A stretch of 64,000 nucleotides of DNA. It comes from Absidia repens (taxonomy: Eukaryota > Mucoromycota > Mucoromycetes > Mucorales > Cunninghamellaceae). Below, one piece after another: positions 10,208-22,025 of this stretch. Numbering within the stretch: position 1 is the first letter of the stretch; each line of letters begins with the position of its first letter. The position numbers and the translations under genes are program-made. The DNA lies in NCBI GenBank assembly GCA_002105175.1, contig MCGE01000044.1, positions 273,951-337,950 of the forward strand, read 5' to 3'. The notes below the pieces were generated by a model that saw only the letters and a list, made by a program, of their open reading frames with translations, did no database searches and was not told the DNA's origin.

Positions 10208-11429
10208 GAGGGTTCGCATCCGTGGCATTGAACGTATCGATGCTGGCTTTTTTGAGCCGCTGCCGAACATTTTGTTGATGGGTCAAGTTGCAGTACTTTG
10301 TGCCAGCGCGTGGAGGCTGGCCTTGTCGGAAGATGCTGGAAGAGACGTACGATTTCTTTTGTAAAGAGTTGATGCCTTTTGAGTTTCGCTTGCATTTCCT
10401 TTCACCAGGAACGATTTCATTTGACTGAATTCCAAGTATAGTTGCATTTGGTGTCAGTGAATCTGTTTGTGCTGAGGCTGAAGAGATTGGTGCTAGAGCA
10501 GGTTCTGATTTCTTGACAAAAGGGTTGTTTTTCACTGCTGATCGTTGAGCTAACAACGCAATATCCTTCCGTCGCCGTTCGCGCTGTTTCTCCAATTCTA
10601 ATTGTTCGTCACCAAGTACTTTCTGCTTTGTCTGTTCCACCTGACCAGATCGAAAATAATGATCGTCTTTGCCGTATTTTCGCAGAGTTGAGGGCGAGGA
10701 TGAGAGTACGGGCGGACAATCCATTTTGTGGGAAAGGGATGAAGAAGCTGGCTTGAGAGGTTGTTGTTGTTGCGGCAGAGATTGTTGCAAGCGATATTGG
10801 GCGTTGTTCATTCCACATAAAGTTGACGAATGTGAATAACTGCTATCAACTGATATTTGATGAGATAGTATCTCGTTGTCCTTGATGTTCAATAAGAGGT
10901 CTACCATGGTTTCAGTCTGAGCTACTTGATGAGGTAAGAGACCATGAGAATTCGGCACATTAGCATGAACGCCTTTTTCAACAAGCTGAAGAGCAAGACC
11001 ATCATATCCCAAGGCGCTAACAAGATGCATTGTTGTATTTTCCCTATCACCCCAATAGGCATTTTTATTCAGGTCATTTGCGTCCATCAGCTTTAAGTAA
11101 AGAAGTATATCAAGCGTTAGATCCCGATATTAGCATATTTATATCCATGTCCTTTTTTTCATGCTTACGTTGAGTATATAGGTCACCATGATTTTTGCAT
11201 TGTCAAGGTGGTAGTTTAATATAAGCCAATGAACCGAATGGAGATCACCAAGAGAAGAACCAAGGTCATGTTGAAATGTATCACCAAGAGAGGGTAAAAA
11301 AGATGATTCAGTTTTAGTGGTCCAAATCAAGTGAGAGTGAGCAGCTGCAAGCTGCTGAATTTTTTGCACGTCAAGCTGTTGCAAAGTTTCCCACCATTCA
11401 TAATATAACGAGGGGTTTTCATCAAGCAT
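8028..11429 (-). CDS. Ankyrin-repeat protein with C-terminal anillin/Bud4-like C2 domain
   Basis: Three exons joined in phase 0: 11429-11169, 11090-8157, 8081-8028, giving about 1082 residues. The N-terminus has weak ankyrin repeats spanning the first intron (HSVHWLILNYHLDNAK..., TTMHLVSALGYDGLALQLV..., NVPNSHGLLPHQVA). The middle is disordered: Q/S-rich, then a huge Asp tract (about residues 380-470, VDD and D repeats), then S/T-rich. From about residue 865, GKLYVRVNSVNDILLPLPRD and the following strands resemble the anillin-homology C2 region of fungal Bud4/Mid2-type septation proteins, ending in a V-P-R-N-L-H-E-C motif like their post-C2 linker. The PH domain that normally follows is absent: a TGA comes within 18 codons of the last acceptor. 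Expected role, by family, is septin/cortex scaffolding in cytokinesis or budding. The small last exon is predicted from GT-AG sites (donor GTAAGA at 8156, acceptor ATATAG at 8082). Confidence 0.7.
9954..10207. repeat. Coding microsatellite, (CATCATCAA)n and (CAT)n
   Basis: A 9-bp tandem (ATCATCAAC, coding Val-Asp-Asp on the minus strand) followed by trinucleotide CAT repeats (poly-Asp), inside the anillin-like gene. It stays in frame on the coding strand; the alternate frames give poly-Ile, poly-Ser, poly-His and poly-Met that are not genes. Length polymorphism is likely. Confidence 0.9.
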
Positions 11430-11834
11430 TTGTTTAAATCAGAGAAGTAAAGTTGGAGGAAGAAAGAATAAAATAAAAAGGGGTGATATAAAAAAAACAG
11501 GATGCATTATAATAGGTAGGTTGCAGGCCATATAATAAACTGATATATGGAGTATGGGGAAAGATTGAAGGAGGAGGAGGAGGGAGAGAAAAAAAAAAGA
11601 GCGGCATTTTAATTCCAGTACCAATATGATTGTACATTAAATAAGCTGATCGATCATCAGCGTGAGCATCATCAGCAGCATTTCATGGTCATCATTCCCA
11701 AATATCAAAACTTCAAAATATCATAAAATAGAATTGTCACACTGCCCATAACGTAAAGATGGACAAAATACCATAGTAAGAATTCATACTCTTTATTGGA
11801 TCAAAATATACTATATAACTAACTAAATTGAAGA
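11430..11834. other. Spacer between UBC12 3' end and anillin-like 5' end
   Basis: Both flanking genes are on the minus strand, so this holds the UBC12 3' UTR and the anillin-like promoter. A purine-rich stretch (about 11540-11600) lies upstream of the anillin-like start. No other gene. Confidence 0.5.
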
Positions 11835-12668
11835 TCAGCCTACCCTGTCGTAAAGGATGCCATTGGTTTTGATACCGTTCATTGACGCTGTGACATTTGA
11901 TGCAAATTGTTGTCGATTTTTTCGTAAGTCTTCTGCCGCCTCTATTTCAAAAAAGATCCCGCAAATCTGTCAGAATATTTCCCACAATAAACAGATTAAA
12001 TAATTCATTTTTACCTTTGTTCAATGGATCATCAGCGTTAGGTTCAAGGAATAGATATTGTAAACCAACCATAACCGAGTGCAACGACAATACGGGTTTC
12101 CAATCTTCACGAAGGATGTTCAAACAAATGTTTCCATCCAAATCGATGTTAGGGTGATAAATCTAGTCAATAGAAATAAAATAATACAGTGAATAATTTT
12201 CATACGCATATTTCAAACAAGTAGTAAGTAGTATAACTGTACCTTTTGAGTACAACGCACTTTTGGCGGTTCGTGTGGGTAGTTGCTATTGATGGCAAAA
12301 GTAAAGAAGAAGGAGCCTCCCTTGTAAAAACCTAAAAGGAGCCATACCCATATTTAGTTTGAAGATAATTTCTTTTCTAATTTTTCAGCCATACTTTACC
12401 TTCATCTGGAGTGATCGTCACCTTGAAATTAAGAATATCTCCAGGATCGGGGAATTCCATCTTGATTGTTGAAGGGATTTCTAGCTCGGCCAAATCTGTA
12501 ACAGCCAAGAAAAACAGTGTGTGAGTACTGAGGTGGCAAAGTTAAGTCCATCATTTAGTTCTTCATTCACAAGTTACCTTTTTGTACACGAATTTGAGCA
12601 GCACTAGTTTTGGGTTTCTTTTTTTCAGCAGCTGCTTCTTTGGCTTTCATACTCCAAATTTTAATCAT
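11835..12668 (-). CDS. UBC12: NEDD8-conjugating enzyme E2 (UBC12/UBE2M)
   Basis: Five exons: 12668-12578, 12495-12400, 12331-12243, 12162-12015, 11941-11835, all with GT-AG sites and consistent phases, giving 176 residues, close to the family length. The product transfers NEDD8 from the UBA3/NAE1 E1 to cullins. The N-terminal extension begins [12 protein letters not shown], the short peptide that docks in the NEDD8 E1 and distinguishes UBC12 from ubiquitin E2s. The UBC fold follows: [42 protein letters not shown], then [19 protein letters not shown] with the catalytic Cys at about residue 105, and [20 protein letters not shown]. Its start codon lies 224 bases from that of the divergent coiled-coil gene, so the two probably share a promoter region. 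Confidence 0.95.
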
Positions 12669-12892
12669 GGCAAATAAATAAAATAGTGAGGGGAAGGGTA
12701 TTAATAGAGACGTGAGGACAAGAAAAAAAAAATTGTGAGCCAGAAACGATAAACTTCTATGGAGTGCCAAAATCGGATTTTCAAATTTTGGCCAGTGACT
12801 GGGTGTGGAAAGATGAAAAAAAAAAAAAAGAAAAGGTAAAAAGGAAATGATTTTTTAATTCTTTTCTCTCAATATCAACTATACAAAACGCC

Positions 12893-15080
12893 ATGGAAAA
12901 AAAGCCTACCGAAAGATCCGCGACTGAACCTCAAGTTCCAGCTACAGACCCCAAAACAGCAGTGGAGATTGAAACTATTTTCAAAAAAACTTTACAGTAA
13001 GGAAATGAAAACTTATATTTCTTTAACTAGCAAATAGTAAACCTACTTCATTTGTGTATTAGGGCTATAGGAAGACACACTATTTTGGCTTATGAAATTG
13101 AAAACGACCAAATACAGCTTGACACAATCAAACTCAGTGACACTGCCATGAATTCTATTATCTGTAAGAACAAACTGACAAATAATACAAAGTCATAGAA
13201 GGAGAATACTGACTTGTGCTCGGCTCTATGCTTTTCCATGTTTTTTTTTTTTTTTTAGCTAACCGATACACGTTGCAAAAAGAAGCCCTGGACAAGAAAA
13301 ATGAAGCGTAAGCGATTCTATTTTTTTTCTTCTTTCTCTCTTTATCACTATACTTGACTAACTTGCTCCTTTTTTCTATTTTTTTTTTTTTTATGTTTTT
13401 ACTTAAAATACTAGACTTCTGAAAGAACAAGCTACTTCTGTGGAAGGTATCTCTGAAATAGCGGATAAATACAAAGAACTATTCTCAACTGGATTGAAGC
13501 AAGTCAGAGAAGAAATTGAAGGGGCTATGATCAAATACGGTGATATTCTCAGCAAAGATACTCTTGGTCAAATCAACAAGGAAAGCGCACGTCTCACTGA
13601 ACAGCTCACTAGTATCACAGACAAGCAAGCGGAAAACCTACAAACACTCGGCAGCGATTTGAAGGTGAAGACACAACGACTTGACAACAAGTTCGATGAA
13701 GTGAAGGCGGCAATGGATGCTCATTCTCAAGACTCGGTCAAACTTTTCGCAGCAAACAACAAATGCGTACAAACGAGTGCAACAATTGATAACAAAATTA
13801 CAAAGTTGCAGCGAAAGATGGATGAAATGTCAACTCACTTTGAAAAGAGGATTACCAGCACAGCTTCACAAACCGAATCACAAACAACAGCTATGGAAAA
13901 GATATCAACCGTCATCTCAGATAAGCTCAAAGAAGATAAAGAAAGCTTCATTCGACGATTGGAAGAGCTACAGGGTGATCGACAAACCGATAAGAAAGTT
14001 TTGGAAACACTCAAATCTGAATTCAAAGCCATCAAAAAACAGCTGGAATTACTCTCGCGAAATGAAACTGTCCCAGCAACACCTTCACCTTCACATTTCC
14101 AAACGCAATCACAAACTCACCCATCAGCGTCGCTAGGGGATAAGGAGCTGGTCAGCATGAAATCAAACATCGCCAGCTTGCAATTGAAGTGTAAAGAGCT
14201 CTTCCAACTGATCAACACACTCGCCGAAAGCGGAACTACACCTATTACGTCAATGGAGACGATGGAAAATCTGAAAGTGAAGATGTCCTTACAACGCCTC
14301 GACGATGTGGAAAAAAACGTGGTATATTTACTCAGCAAGGTAGAAGTGATGGAACCTAGATATAAACTGGATTTTGCGGAAGTGAAAAAGATGTTGGAAA
14401 CCAAAGGCGTTCTCTCAAAGGATCAACAAATACCTTCATTGGGCGACAAACGATCTCACGAAATCATGGCGCGCGGAACGGACGACGAAGACAGGATCCT
14501 ACGATTGGAAGAGGAGGTCAAGCGTGTGGATTTCAAGTTGGCAAGTCTGGTTGAATATATCCACCGATTCAGATCAAATGTATTACATCCCACCTTTCCT
14601 GATAAATTGGATACTGGATTACAGCATATGGAAGAAGTTTTGAAGTAAGAGCCAAGCCAATACAAAACACTGCAAGGGGAAAAAAAATGTGTTACTAATC
14701 GTTTTATATATATATGTAGAAATCACGAAATGTTTATTGCTTACTTGGTGGATCCTGTTGCTGCATCAAACTCGACGGACGATGGAGAACCGCCTTTCAC
14801 ACTTACTGCATCTGATTTGGGAAAACAACATGAACACAATCCATCTATATCACCCGCCTTATTGACAACTATCGGCAAACTCGTTGCGGATAAAACGAAA
14901 AAGGAACTCGAACAATACGACCAAGGACCCAGGAAACAAAACGCTAGTGACCAATCATCGGACAAGTCTATACCGGAATATATGGAAAAGTATATGGCAA
15001 AATTTATGGCGGATCAAGTGGAACCTTTGAAGAAAAAGATCAGCGATTTGGAGCGAAAGCTACGACAGGAAGATCCATGA
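12893..15080 (+). CDS. Long coiled-coil protein, function unrecognised
   Basis: Five exons: 12893-12996, 13063-13163, 13259-13307, 13415-14644, 14720-15080; the phases agree and give 614 residues. The protein is almost entirely predicted coiled coil: heptad-like segments such as IADKYKELFSTGLKQVREEI, LTEQLTSITDKQAENL, KITKLQRKMDEMSTHFEK and a C-terminal KYMAKFMADQVEPLKKKISD. A short S/T/P/Q linker breaks it at about residues 320-335. There is no signal peptide, membrane segment or catalytic domain. I cannot assign a family; a structural, motor-adaptor or kinetochore/spindle role would suit the architecture but is speculation. AATAAA occurs at about 15274. Divergently transcribed from UBC12. 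Confidence 0.8.
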
Positions 15081-15628
15081 ATAGTCGTTATTTTCCAAGT
15101 CATTCCCTTCACCCTGCTGCATCTCCCTCATTAGTCTCAGTTTTTATCCATTTTCTCCCATCATGTGAACTTGCATATACTCTCCCCCTTTCTTATATCA
15201 CTCATTTCCACATTAGTATATAGCATGTCATCTATTCTTATTATTTACTGTGTGGAATGTTTTCACACTCCAATAAAACTCATATATCTGAATAGTAGTT
15301 AGAATTTTATTAGTATTTGTAGAAAGGGTTGGTGATAGCTGTCTTATTAATAATGAATAAAGAAACACAAAACTTTGAAACTTGCGACATTTACTTGTAG
15401 TCAAGGCATGATGATAGATTTGAGGGACAAACTTTCGCACGGTTAAAATCCCGAAAATGGGGCCTATTCCAAATTTGCCACTTTTTCCTCTTTATAGAGA
15501 GACCCGGAAGCCGGTTTTTTTTTTATTTTATTTTATTTCCCATAACACAGCTCTCTCTCCCTCCTTTTTTTTTTTTTTTTTTTTTTTTCTCTCTCTCTTT
15601 CTTTAACTTTTTATATACATATTTAATC
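15081..15628. other. 3' UTR and promoter spacer
   Basis: Holds the coiled-coil gene's poly(A) signal (CCAATAAAACTC, about 15271-15282) and, for the downstream peptidase, a T/CT-rich tract at 15567-15605 directly before the start. No additional gene. Confidence 0.5.
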
Positions 15629-17671
15629 ATGGCTGTTGCAGAATTTATGGACTATGTTGAATTACATCAAAATGACTTTGTGGAAAGACTTCGTAAAGCG
15701 GTGGCTATTCCTAGGTAAGACAAGTAAAGGAGCAAGATACGCGTAGGATCTATTAGCAATGGCTACACCATGATTAAAACGGTTCGTTTTTTATTTTATT
15801 TTGTAATATAGTGTGAGTGGTGATCCAAATCATCGTCCTGATGTATTCCGCATGAGTGAATTTTTGGTCGATGAACTCAAGGCTTTGGGCGCTTCCGTTG
15901 AAACCCGGGACCTCGGTAAACAAGATTTCCACGGTACTCCCTTGGACTTACCTCCTGTTGTTTTGGCTACTGTTGGTAACGACCCTGCTAAGAAGACCAT
16001 TCTTGTCTATGGACACTATGATGTACAACCTGTAAGTACCTAAACAGAAAACGTGTGCGTGTTAAAAAATGTGATAAATAGGTATAGCTGTGGATTGCAG
16101 TACATACTGCACTGCAAGCTAGGACAGCATAGGGGATTTTGGATGCAGACAGCTGATTTTTTTTTTTTTGTTCTATAGGCCTTAAAAGAAGATGGTTGGG
16201 CTACTGATCCCTTTGTAATGGTTGAAGACGATAAGAAGCGATTGATTGGACGTGGTAGTTCAGGTAATAATAACAACAATGAAAAAGAATGATAGCGATG
16301 GTTGACTCACAGCATATATTTACATAAGACGATAAGGGACCAGTGCTGGGTTGGATCAATGTTGTAGAAGCTCACAAGAAATTGGGATTGGAACTTCCTG
16401 TAAACATCAAATTCTGTTTGGAAGGTATGGAAGAATCTGGCTCTGAAGGTTTGGATGCACTTATCTATCAAGAAGCTGGCAAATACTTTAAAGATGTGGA
16501 CGCGGTCACTATCAGCGATAACTACTGGCTAGGGACTTCTAAGCCGTGTTTGACTTACGGCTTACGTGGTGTATCTTATTTCCATCTCACTGTGAAGGGT
16601 CCAGGTAAGATATATATTTAAAGAAAGGCAGGTTTGGATAATATTTCAGGCAACTAATTCATCTATTCTTTTTAATATAATTATAGCTGCTGATTTACAT
16701 AGCGGTGTCTTTGGGGGTACCATTCATGAACCTATGACCGATCTTTTTGCCTTGATGAGCAAATTGGTCCAACCTGATGGCAAAATCCTTGTCCCTGGTA
16801 TTTATGACCAAGTCCGTGCAGTCACAGGTAACAGACGATGAAAAATAAAAGGAGGATATTATGACTAATATATTTTTTTGTTCTCATTGAAAACAGATGA
16901 AGAAGAAGCTACTTACGCTACTTTGGACTTCAATCTTGATGACCTTCATGGTGCAGTTGGTAATAAAACAAACATTCACCCCGATGTCAAATCAGTTTTG
17001 CAACACCGATGGCGTTATCCTTCTTTGTCTCTTCATGGTGTTGAGGGTGGGTTTTACAATCCTGGTGACAAGACCGTGATCCCTGCAAAGGTGATTGGTA
17101 AATTCTCGATCCGTAGTGTGCCAGATATGGATCCCAAGAAATTGACCGAATTGGTTATCAAGTACGTCACTGATGAATTCAACAAATTGGGAAGCAAAAA
17201 CACTATGGAAATCAAGTGTTCTCATGATGGTAATCATTGGTTGGCAAGTCCAAATCATCCTAATTACGGTAATTGCAAAAGAATAAAGAGGGGAAGGAAT
17301 TGTGGAATGGAGTATATACTAATATTGTTAACATTATATTATTTTTAGTTGCTGCTGCCAAGGCCACTGAAACCGTATACAAGGTGAAACCTGATTTGAC
17401 ACGAGAAGGTGGCTCTATCCCTGTTACCCTGTGCTTCCAGGATGCTCTCCAGAAGAACGTTTTATTACTGCCAATGGGTCGTGGTGATGATGTAAGTTTA
17501 GTTAGTCAATGAATGAAATTACTTGTCTTCTTACAAAAAAAAAAAATCTTTTCTACTTCTTAATAATAGGGTGCTCATTCTATCAATGAAAAATTGGATC
17601 GATCCAACTATATACAAGGTACCAAATTGTTAGGCGTTTATTTACATGAAGTGTCCAAAGTTGAATTCTAA
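15629..17671 (+). CDS. Cytosolic M20 metallodipeptidase (Dug1/CNDP2 type)
   Basis: Eight exons: 15629-15714, 15812-16031, 16179-16263, 16329-16604, 16687-16827, 16897-17268, 17349-17491, 17570-17671, giving 474 residues, the usual length for CNDP2 and yeast Dug1. It hydrolyses Cys-Gly and other dipeptides, the last step of glutathione turnover. The di-metal site is intact: GHYDVQP (His97, Asp99), GRGSSDDKG (Asp131 bridging), [10 protein letters not shown] (catalytic Glu165, metal Glu166), SDNYW and GAHSINEK. The lid/dimerisation domain sits in the middle ([19 protein letters not shown]). No targeting signal. AATAAA overlaps the stop codon, so the 3' UTR must use that or a later signal (AAAAATAAAATAAAAA at about 17708). 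Confidence 0.95.
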
Positions 17672-18086
17672 ATAAATATGATTTTTATGATTGCTTTTTT
17701 GACATATGAAAAAATAAAATAAAAATATATACCTTTACCCCTTTGTTGTGTTGCGGTTGTTTTGCATGACGGTGTGTGTAGTGTAGAAATTCATGCTCAG
17801 TGTAACTGGATCGGGGTTAGACTTTTGGAAGGTACATTTTGGTCCTTTGTTTTTCTCACCTCTCACTCCTACTCTTTTCCCTTTTTATTGTTATTATTAT
17901 TATTATTATTTTTTATTATTATTATTATATATACCACACAATACTCCTTTTTTTGTTGCGTTATTATATTTTTCCCTCCTCTTTTATCTCTACCTCTCCT
18001 CCTTTTTCTTATTGTCTATTGTATTATTTACCTCATACCCTTCTCTTTTATTTTTTAATTGTTACAACAGTTGATTCCTTTTTGGT
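17672..18086. other. Spacer: peptidase 3' UTR and CK1 leader
   Basis: Strongly pyrimidine-rich from about 17830 to 18060, with an ATT/TAT repeat at 17889-17930. This is a typical fungal leader upstream of CK1. The long hydrophobic frames across it (Leu/Phe/Tyr/Ile) are composition artefacts. Confidence 0.55.
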
Positions 18087-19388
18087 ATGCCATCCCAACG
18101 ACAATCTCAAAACCGGTCTTCTTCTTCAACAGCTAATGTAGTTGGTGTGCATTTCAAAATAGGACGCAAGATTGGCGAAGGAAGCTTTGGTGTCATCTAT
18201 CAAGGTAAACATCCATAGAAAAAAAAATCATTATGAGTGGTAATGGATTGTGTGGGTGACCCTCCTCCAAAAAAAAAAAAAGGAACTAGTGTTTACACTC
18301 AGCTCAGTAGATCATAAAAAGGAGTATAGAGAGTATTAGTGAAGATCTGGGACGATCGATGCTGAATGAATGGCTATCATTGATCTTTAAAATGTATTTT
18401 TAGGCATCAATCTTTTAAACAACCAGCCAGTGGCGGTGAAGTTTGAACCAAGAAAAACGGATGCCCCTCAATTGCGAGATGAATATCGTGCTTACAAGAT
18501 CCTTGCTGGTAGTTCTGGGTTTCCCAATGCTTATTTTTTTGGTCAAGAAGGGCTACACAATGTGCTGGTGATCGATCTTCTGGGTTCCAGTCTCGAGGAT
18601 CTTTTTGATGCTTGTTCAAGACAATTCTCTGTGAAAACTGTGGCTATGCTGGCAAAAGAAATGGTAAATAAAATGGGGTTTATACTGTTATTCATTGATA
18701 TCATTGCTCACCTTATATTTTATATATCATGTATGCAGGTGACCAGACTCCAAATCGTTCATGAACACAATTTGGTTTATCGGGATATCAAACCTGACAA
18801 CTTTCTGATGGGTCGTGCGGGGAAGGACGATAGGGTATATATGATTGACTTTGGTATGGCGAAGCATTATCGGGATCCCAAAACAAAACAACACATCCCT
18901 TACCGAGAACGGAAAAGCCTATCAGGGACAGCACGTTATATGAGCATCAACACTCACCTTGGACGGGAACAATCTAGACGTGACGACTTGGAATCACTTG
19001 GTCATGTTTTCATGTACTTCCTTCGTGGCTCTTTACCGTGGCAAGGTTTGAAGGCTGCTACCAATAAACAAAAATACGAAAGGATCGGCGAAAGGAAACA
19101 AAACACTAGTATCAAGGAACTATGCGATGGTTATCCTCATGGTAAGTTGATCAATAAAAGCAGATGGCGACTAGAAGTTAATCCCATATTCTCGTTTTAG
19201 AATTTGCCATTTATTTACAATATGTACGGAAACTCGGTTTCGAAGAAAATCCAGACTATGACTTTTGCGCGAACTATTCAACAAAGTACTCAAGGATGAA
19301 GGCGGCAGTGATGGACTATATGATTGGATGCTTCTCGATCAAGATAAACAAGAGGTAACTCAAACAGGAACACCGTCAACAAAACTTC

Positions 19389-19419
<31 letters not shown>

Positions 19420-19646
19420 CTGTCTCTTTTTCGACTGACTGGTTGAATTAATGATTCTTTTCTGATACTATCCTAGCAATCAACAACAATGCAATCATAT
19501 CCTGGAACTAGAAATAACACGACAGCTTACCTCCACCATGCCTCGGGGACTCAGCTTCAATCCTCGACCTATGCTAATGGTGACCCAACAGACTCTTCTC
19601 AGCACCTAAACCGACAATCGCAACAACTGATAGCCAGTGGAAACGG

Positions 19647-19678
<32 letters not shown>

Positions 19679-19866
19679 GGGAAAACTACTATGAATCTAT
19701 GGCTGTCAACTCAACGTTATCTCATCAGCAACAAATTTCAGTGCAACGAAAACAAAGCAAATGGAAACGATTTTGGCACAAGGTTGGATGGTTATTGACT
19801 TGTGGAGGTTGTCGTGGTTGCCATGTCAAAGGATGGTGCTGTACATGTCATTGTGAATGCGATTGA
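18087..19866 (+). CDS. Casein kinase I with Cys-rich C-terminus, one-base frameshift
   Basis: Exons 18087-18204, 18404-18663, 18739-19141, 19201-19354, 19477-19866. Kinase motifs are complete: GEGSFGVIY loop, Lys52 in VAVKFEP, catalytic Asp142 in [11 protein letters not shown] Asp163, and the CK1 signature [20 protein letters not shown]. Exon 4 is one base short: after PDYDF the frame breaks in a T run (about 19263-19266) and the expected [11 protein letters not shown]... continues in the next frame up to the donor at 19355; the exon length is exactly one base off the phase both flanking introns need. With that base the product would be about 441 residues. The tail is Gln/Ser-rich and ends with eight or more Cys in the last 25 residues (GGCRGC...CCTCHCECD), suggesting palmitoylation and plasma-membrane anchoring as for yeast Yck1/2. 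Family certain; whether the break is real or an assembly error is open. Confidence 0.88.
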
Positions 19867-20539
19867 CCACACCTCGTCGGTTTGCCTTATTCTACTACTA
19901 TTATATTACCTCTTCTTCTGGATGACTCACTCTTCTCTTTACTCACTAGCTATATTATTGTTACTATTATTTATTGTATTGCCACTACTTTTTTTTTATT
20001 TACTTTGTATCGTTGGATTTTGATTCAATAAAGCCTATGTCTTTTTTTTTTTATTCTTTTTTCTTCACCATACTACATAGCTATACTGCCGTATTCTGGT
20101 GTATCGTCATCAAAAAGGGACGGTTGCAAACAAAATCACTTCGAATCATTAGAAAGGGCTTTAATGCACTTTGTTGTTATAGAAATTTATTATGGTATCA
20201 TTTCCATTTCCACAGTTTCTTTTTTTTTTTTTTTTTTGAATAAAAACCATTTTTCATTTCCAATTTGCTTTTTTCTCTTTTTGTGTATGCAAGACAATAT
20301 GATCTAGTAGGTCCTCATTCCGATCAAAGAGTAATTTTTGGGGTTAAAACACATTGAATGGTTATCTTTTTCGAGTTAAAAACAATGGAGAAGACTCGAA
20401 CCACGCTTATTTTACACTCCCAAATTCAGAAAATTAAAAACACATACGTCGTTTAACCAGAAAAGATATATGGCGTGTGAAAGAGGATGTTGAAATGTGG
20501 GTTTTGATGGTATGAGATTATACAGTTGCCATATTTTAC
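19867..20539. other. CK1 3' flank
   Basis: Pyrimidine-rich 3' UTR with TTCAATAAAGCC at about 20023 and a GAATAAAAACC at about 20237. Past 20260 no gene is seen. Confidence 0.5.
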
Positions 20540-21650
20540 ACTGTGGGGCGAAGGGCGAGAAACTCAGAGTGGGTATCGATACCTACGCCATTTCGCTCTT
20601 CAGTGGCATTTCCACAGAGCTTCAGTGATTTTCATGTGCCGTTTTATATAAGTGATTTTTTTTTATTGTCATCATTATTTCATAAATAAAGACAATAAAC
20701 TGATGTATACAGTATGCCTAGCCAAGCGAAGACTAATATTTTATAGTAAAGGTTATATTGGTGACATGACCTAGGTTCATTAATATTAATTGATAGAGCA
20801 GCAAATATATCTAATATTAAATAATCCAGGACTGCCAACCAGTTGTTTGATCTTTGAGGAGAAGGGATGTGCAAGGTGTGCAAGGTAGGTAAACTAGAAA
20901 CCGTGTAGTCAATAAGTCACTCACAAAATATCAATAATAATGACAGTTTTTACTACTGTATGGTTCACTAATAAAAAGAAATATTTTATTGAAGTATATT
21001 GATCGGCATTAAACTAAAGACGAGAGGTTCATTTTCATAAGAGATTTAATGGGAGCATCTGGTAGTAGGTGGGAGACTAACAGGGAGGCTGATGAGAGTT
21101 AGGTTAATTGTCCACTCAAATCTAAACATACAATCACAAAAAAGTTTCTAAAATACTGCACGAGACGTAATAAAGACTGAAGGGATATATGTTATCGAAG
21201 CAGAACAACGATCTATACTAACGAAAATGGGTGTTGGTAGTAAAAAACGGATCTATTGTACAATACATGAGAGAAACTTATGGGATATTTTTATTAAAGA
21301 AAGTAGAAAAAAGACATAATTTATTCAGATGTAGAATCAAGCTATAAGACTAAGCTACTTTAATGAAGACTCCAAAAAAAAAAGCTAACTAATGGTTGTT
21401 CAAAATCCTAGATCCAAAATGAAAGGGTTTCCCCATGCATGTTGTGATCCCTGCACTGAAGCCCCCTTCTAAACTAGTCCTGACACTAATCTAAGGTCAC
21501 CATAACGTCAAAGAAATTTCAATGGTGAATGAAAAACGGAAAGAAAAGGAAAAAAATAAAAATATCACATAGGCGGTGTTTTATCAATGGGCGGCATTTA
21601 AAAGTTTATCTTTTTATTTTTAAAAAAGGGAAGTGTGTGTTGTGGTGGAC
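20540..21650 (-). repeat. Interspersed repeat copy F (antisense), near full length
   Basis: About 1.1 kb. Minus-strand order: degenerate CACGTG/GC-box zone (21573-21600), pyrimidine tract, core at 21415-21475 (GCATGGGGAAACCCTTTCATTTTGG), TGAATAAAT at about 21318, further modules TTTAATAAAAATA (21280-21295), TCGATAACA (21190) and CTTCAATAAAATATTTC (20980-21000), then TATACATCAG and CTAGGTCATGTCACC (about 20700-20780), ending near GCGAAATGGCGTAGG (about 20585). It aligns along its length with copy G. No protein-coding capacity. Confidence 0.85.
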
Positions 21651-21971
21651 TCCAGGAAATTGAGGCTTGTTATCATATTCTTGCTTTCAACAATATATTT
21701 TATACTAAGGCTACACGTCTTGTTTTGTAACTATAGGAGAAATGTGTGTCGTGACTGAAAAAAATAGAAACAGGGGAAGTGGGAGTATTTAGGTTTAGCT
21801 TCAATTCGTTGACAAAGAACTTCATTTGAAAAATGCAAATTTACTATTTCAACCCCAACAAACAGTTTGTTTTTTTTTTTGGATCAACAAGATAATTACC
21901 CCTCGACAACATTATATGAATATGTTGTTAAACTTAGAGATAAGTGGGTGCGGGTTCATTATATGTACATA

Positions 21972-21980
21972 TATATAAAG
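21972..21980 (+). promoter_or_regulatory. TATA box of the zinc-knuckle ORF
   Basis: TATATAAAG lies 46 bases ahead of the chosen ATG at 22026, which supports that start over the upstream in-frame ATGs. Confidence 0.5.
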
Positions 21981-22025
21981 GCAGATAAGACAATCAAAAC
22001 AAAAAAATCACCATCATCAACCATC

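Noticed and set aside
9854..10364. Poly-Ile, poly-Ser, poly-His and poly-Met frames over the CAT repeat
   Set aside because: They are alternate frames of the microsatellite inside the minus-strand anillin-like gene.
17762..18141. Hydrophobic ORFs upstream of CK1
   Set aside because: Pure T/C-rich composition (Leu/Phe/Tyr/Ile), overlapping frames, and they run into the CK1 leader.
20393..20402. GGTTCGAGTC on the minus strand, like a tRNA T-loop
   Set aside because: The flanking bases do not form a T-stem, and no acceptor, D or anticodon arms can be drawn around it. I found no convincing tRNA anywhere in the window.
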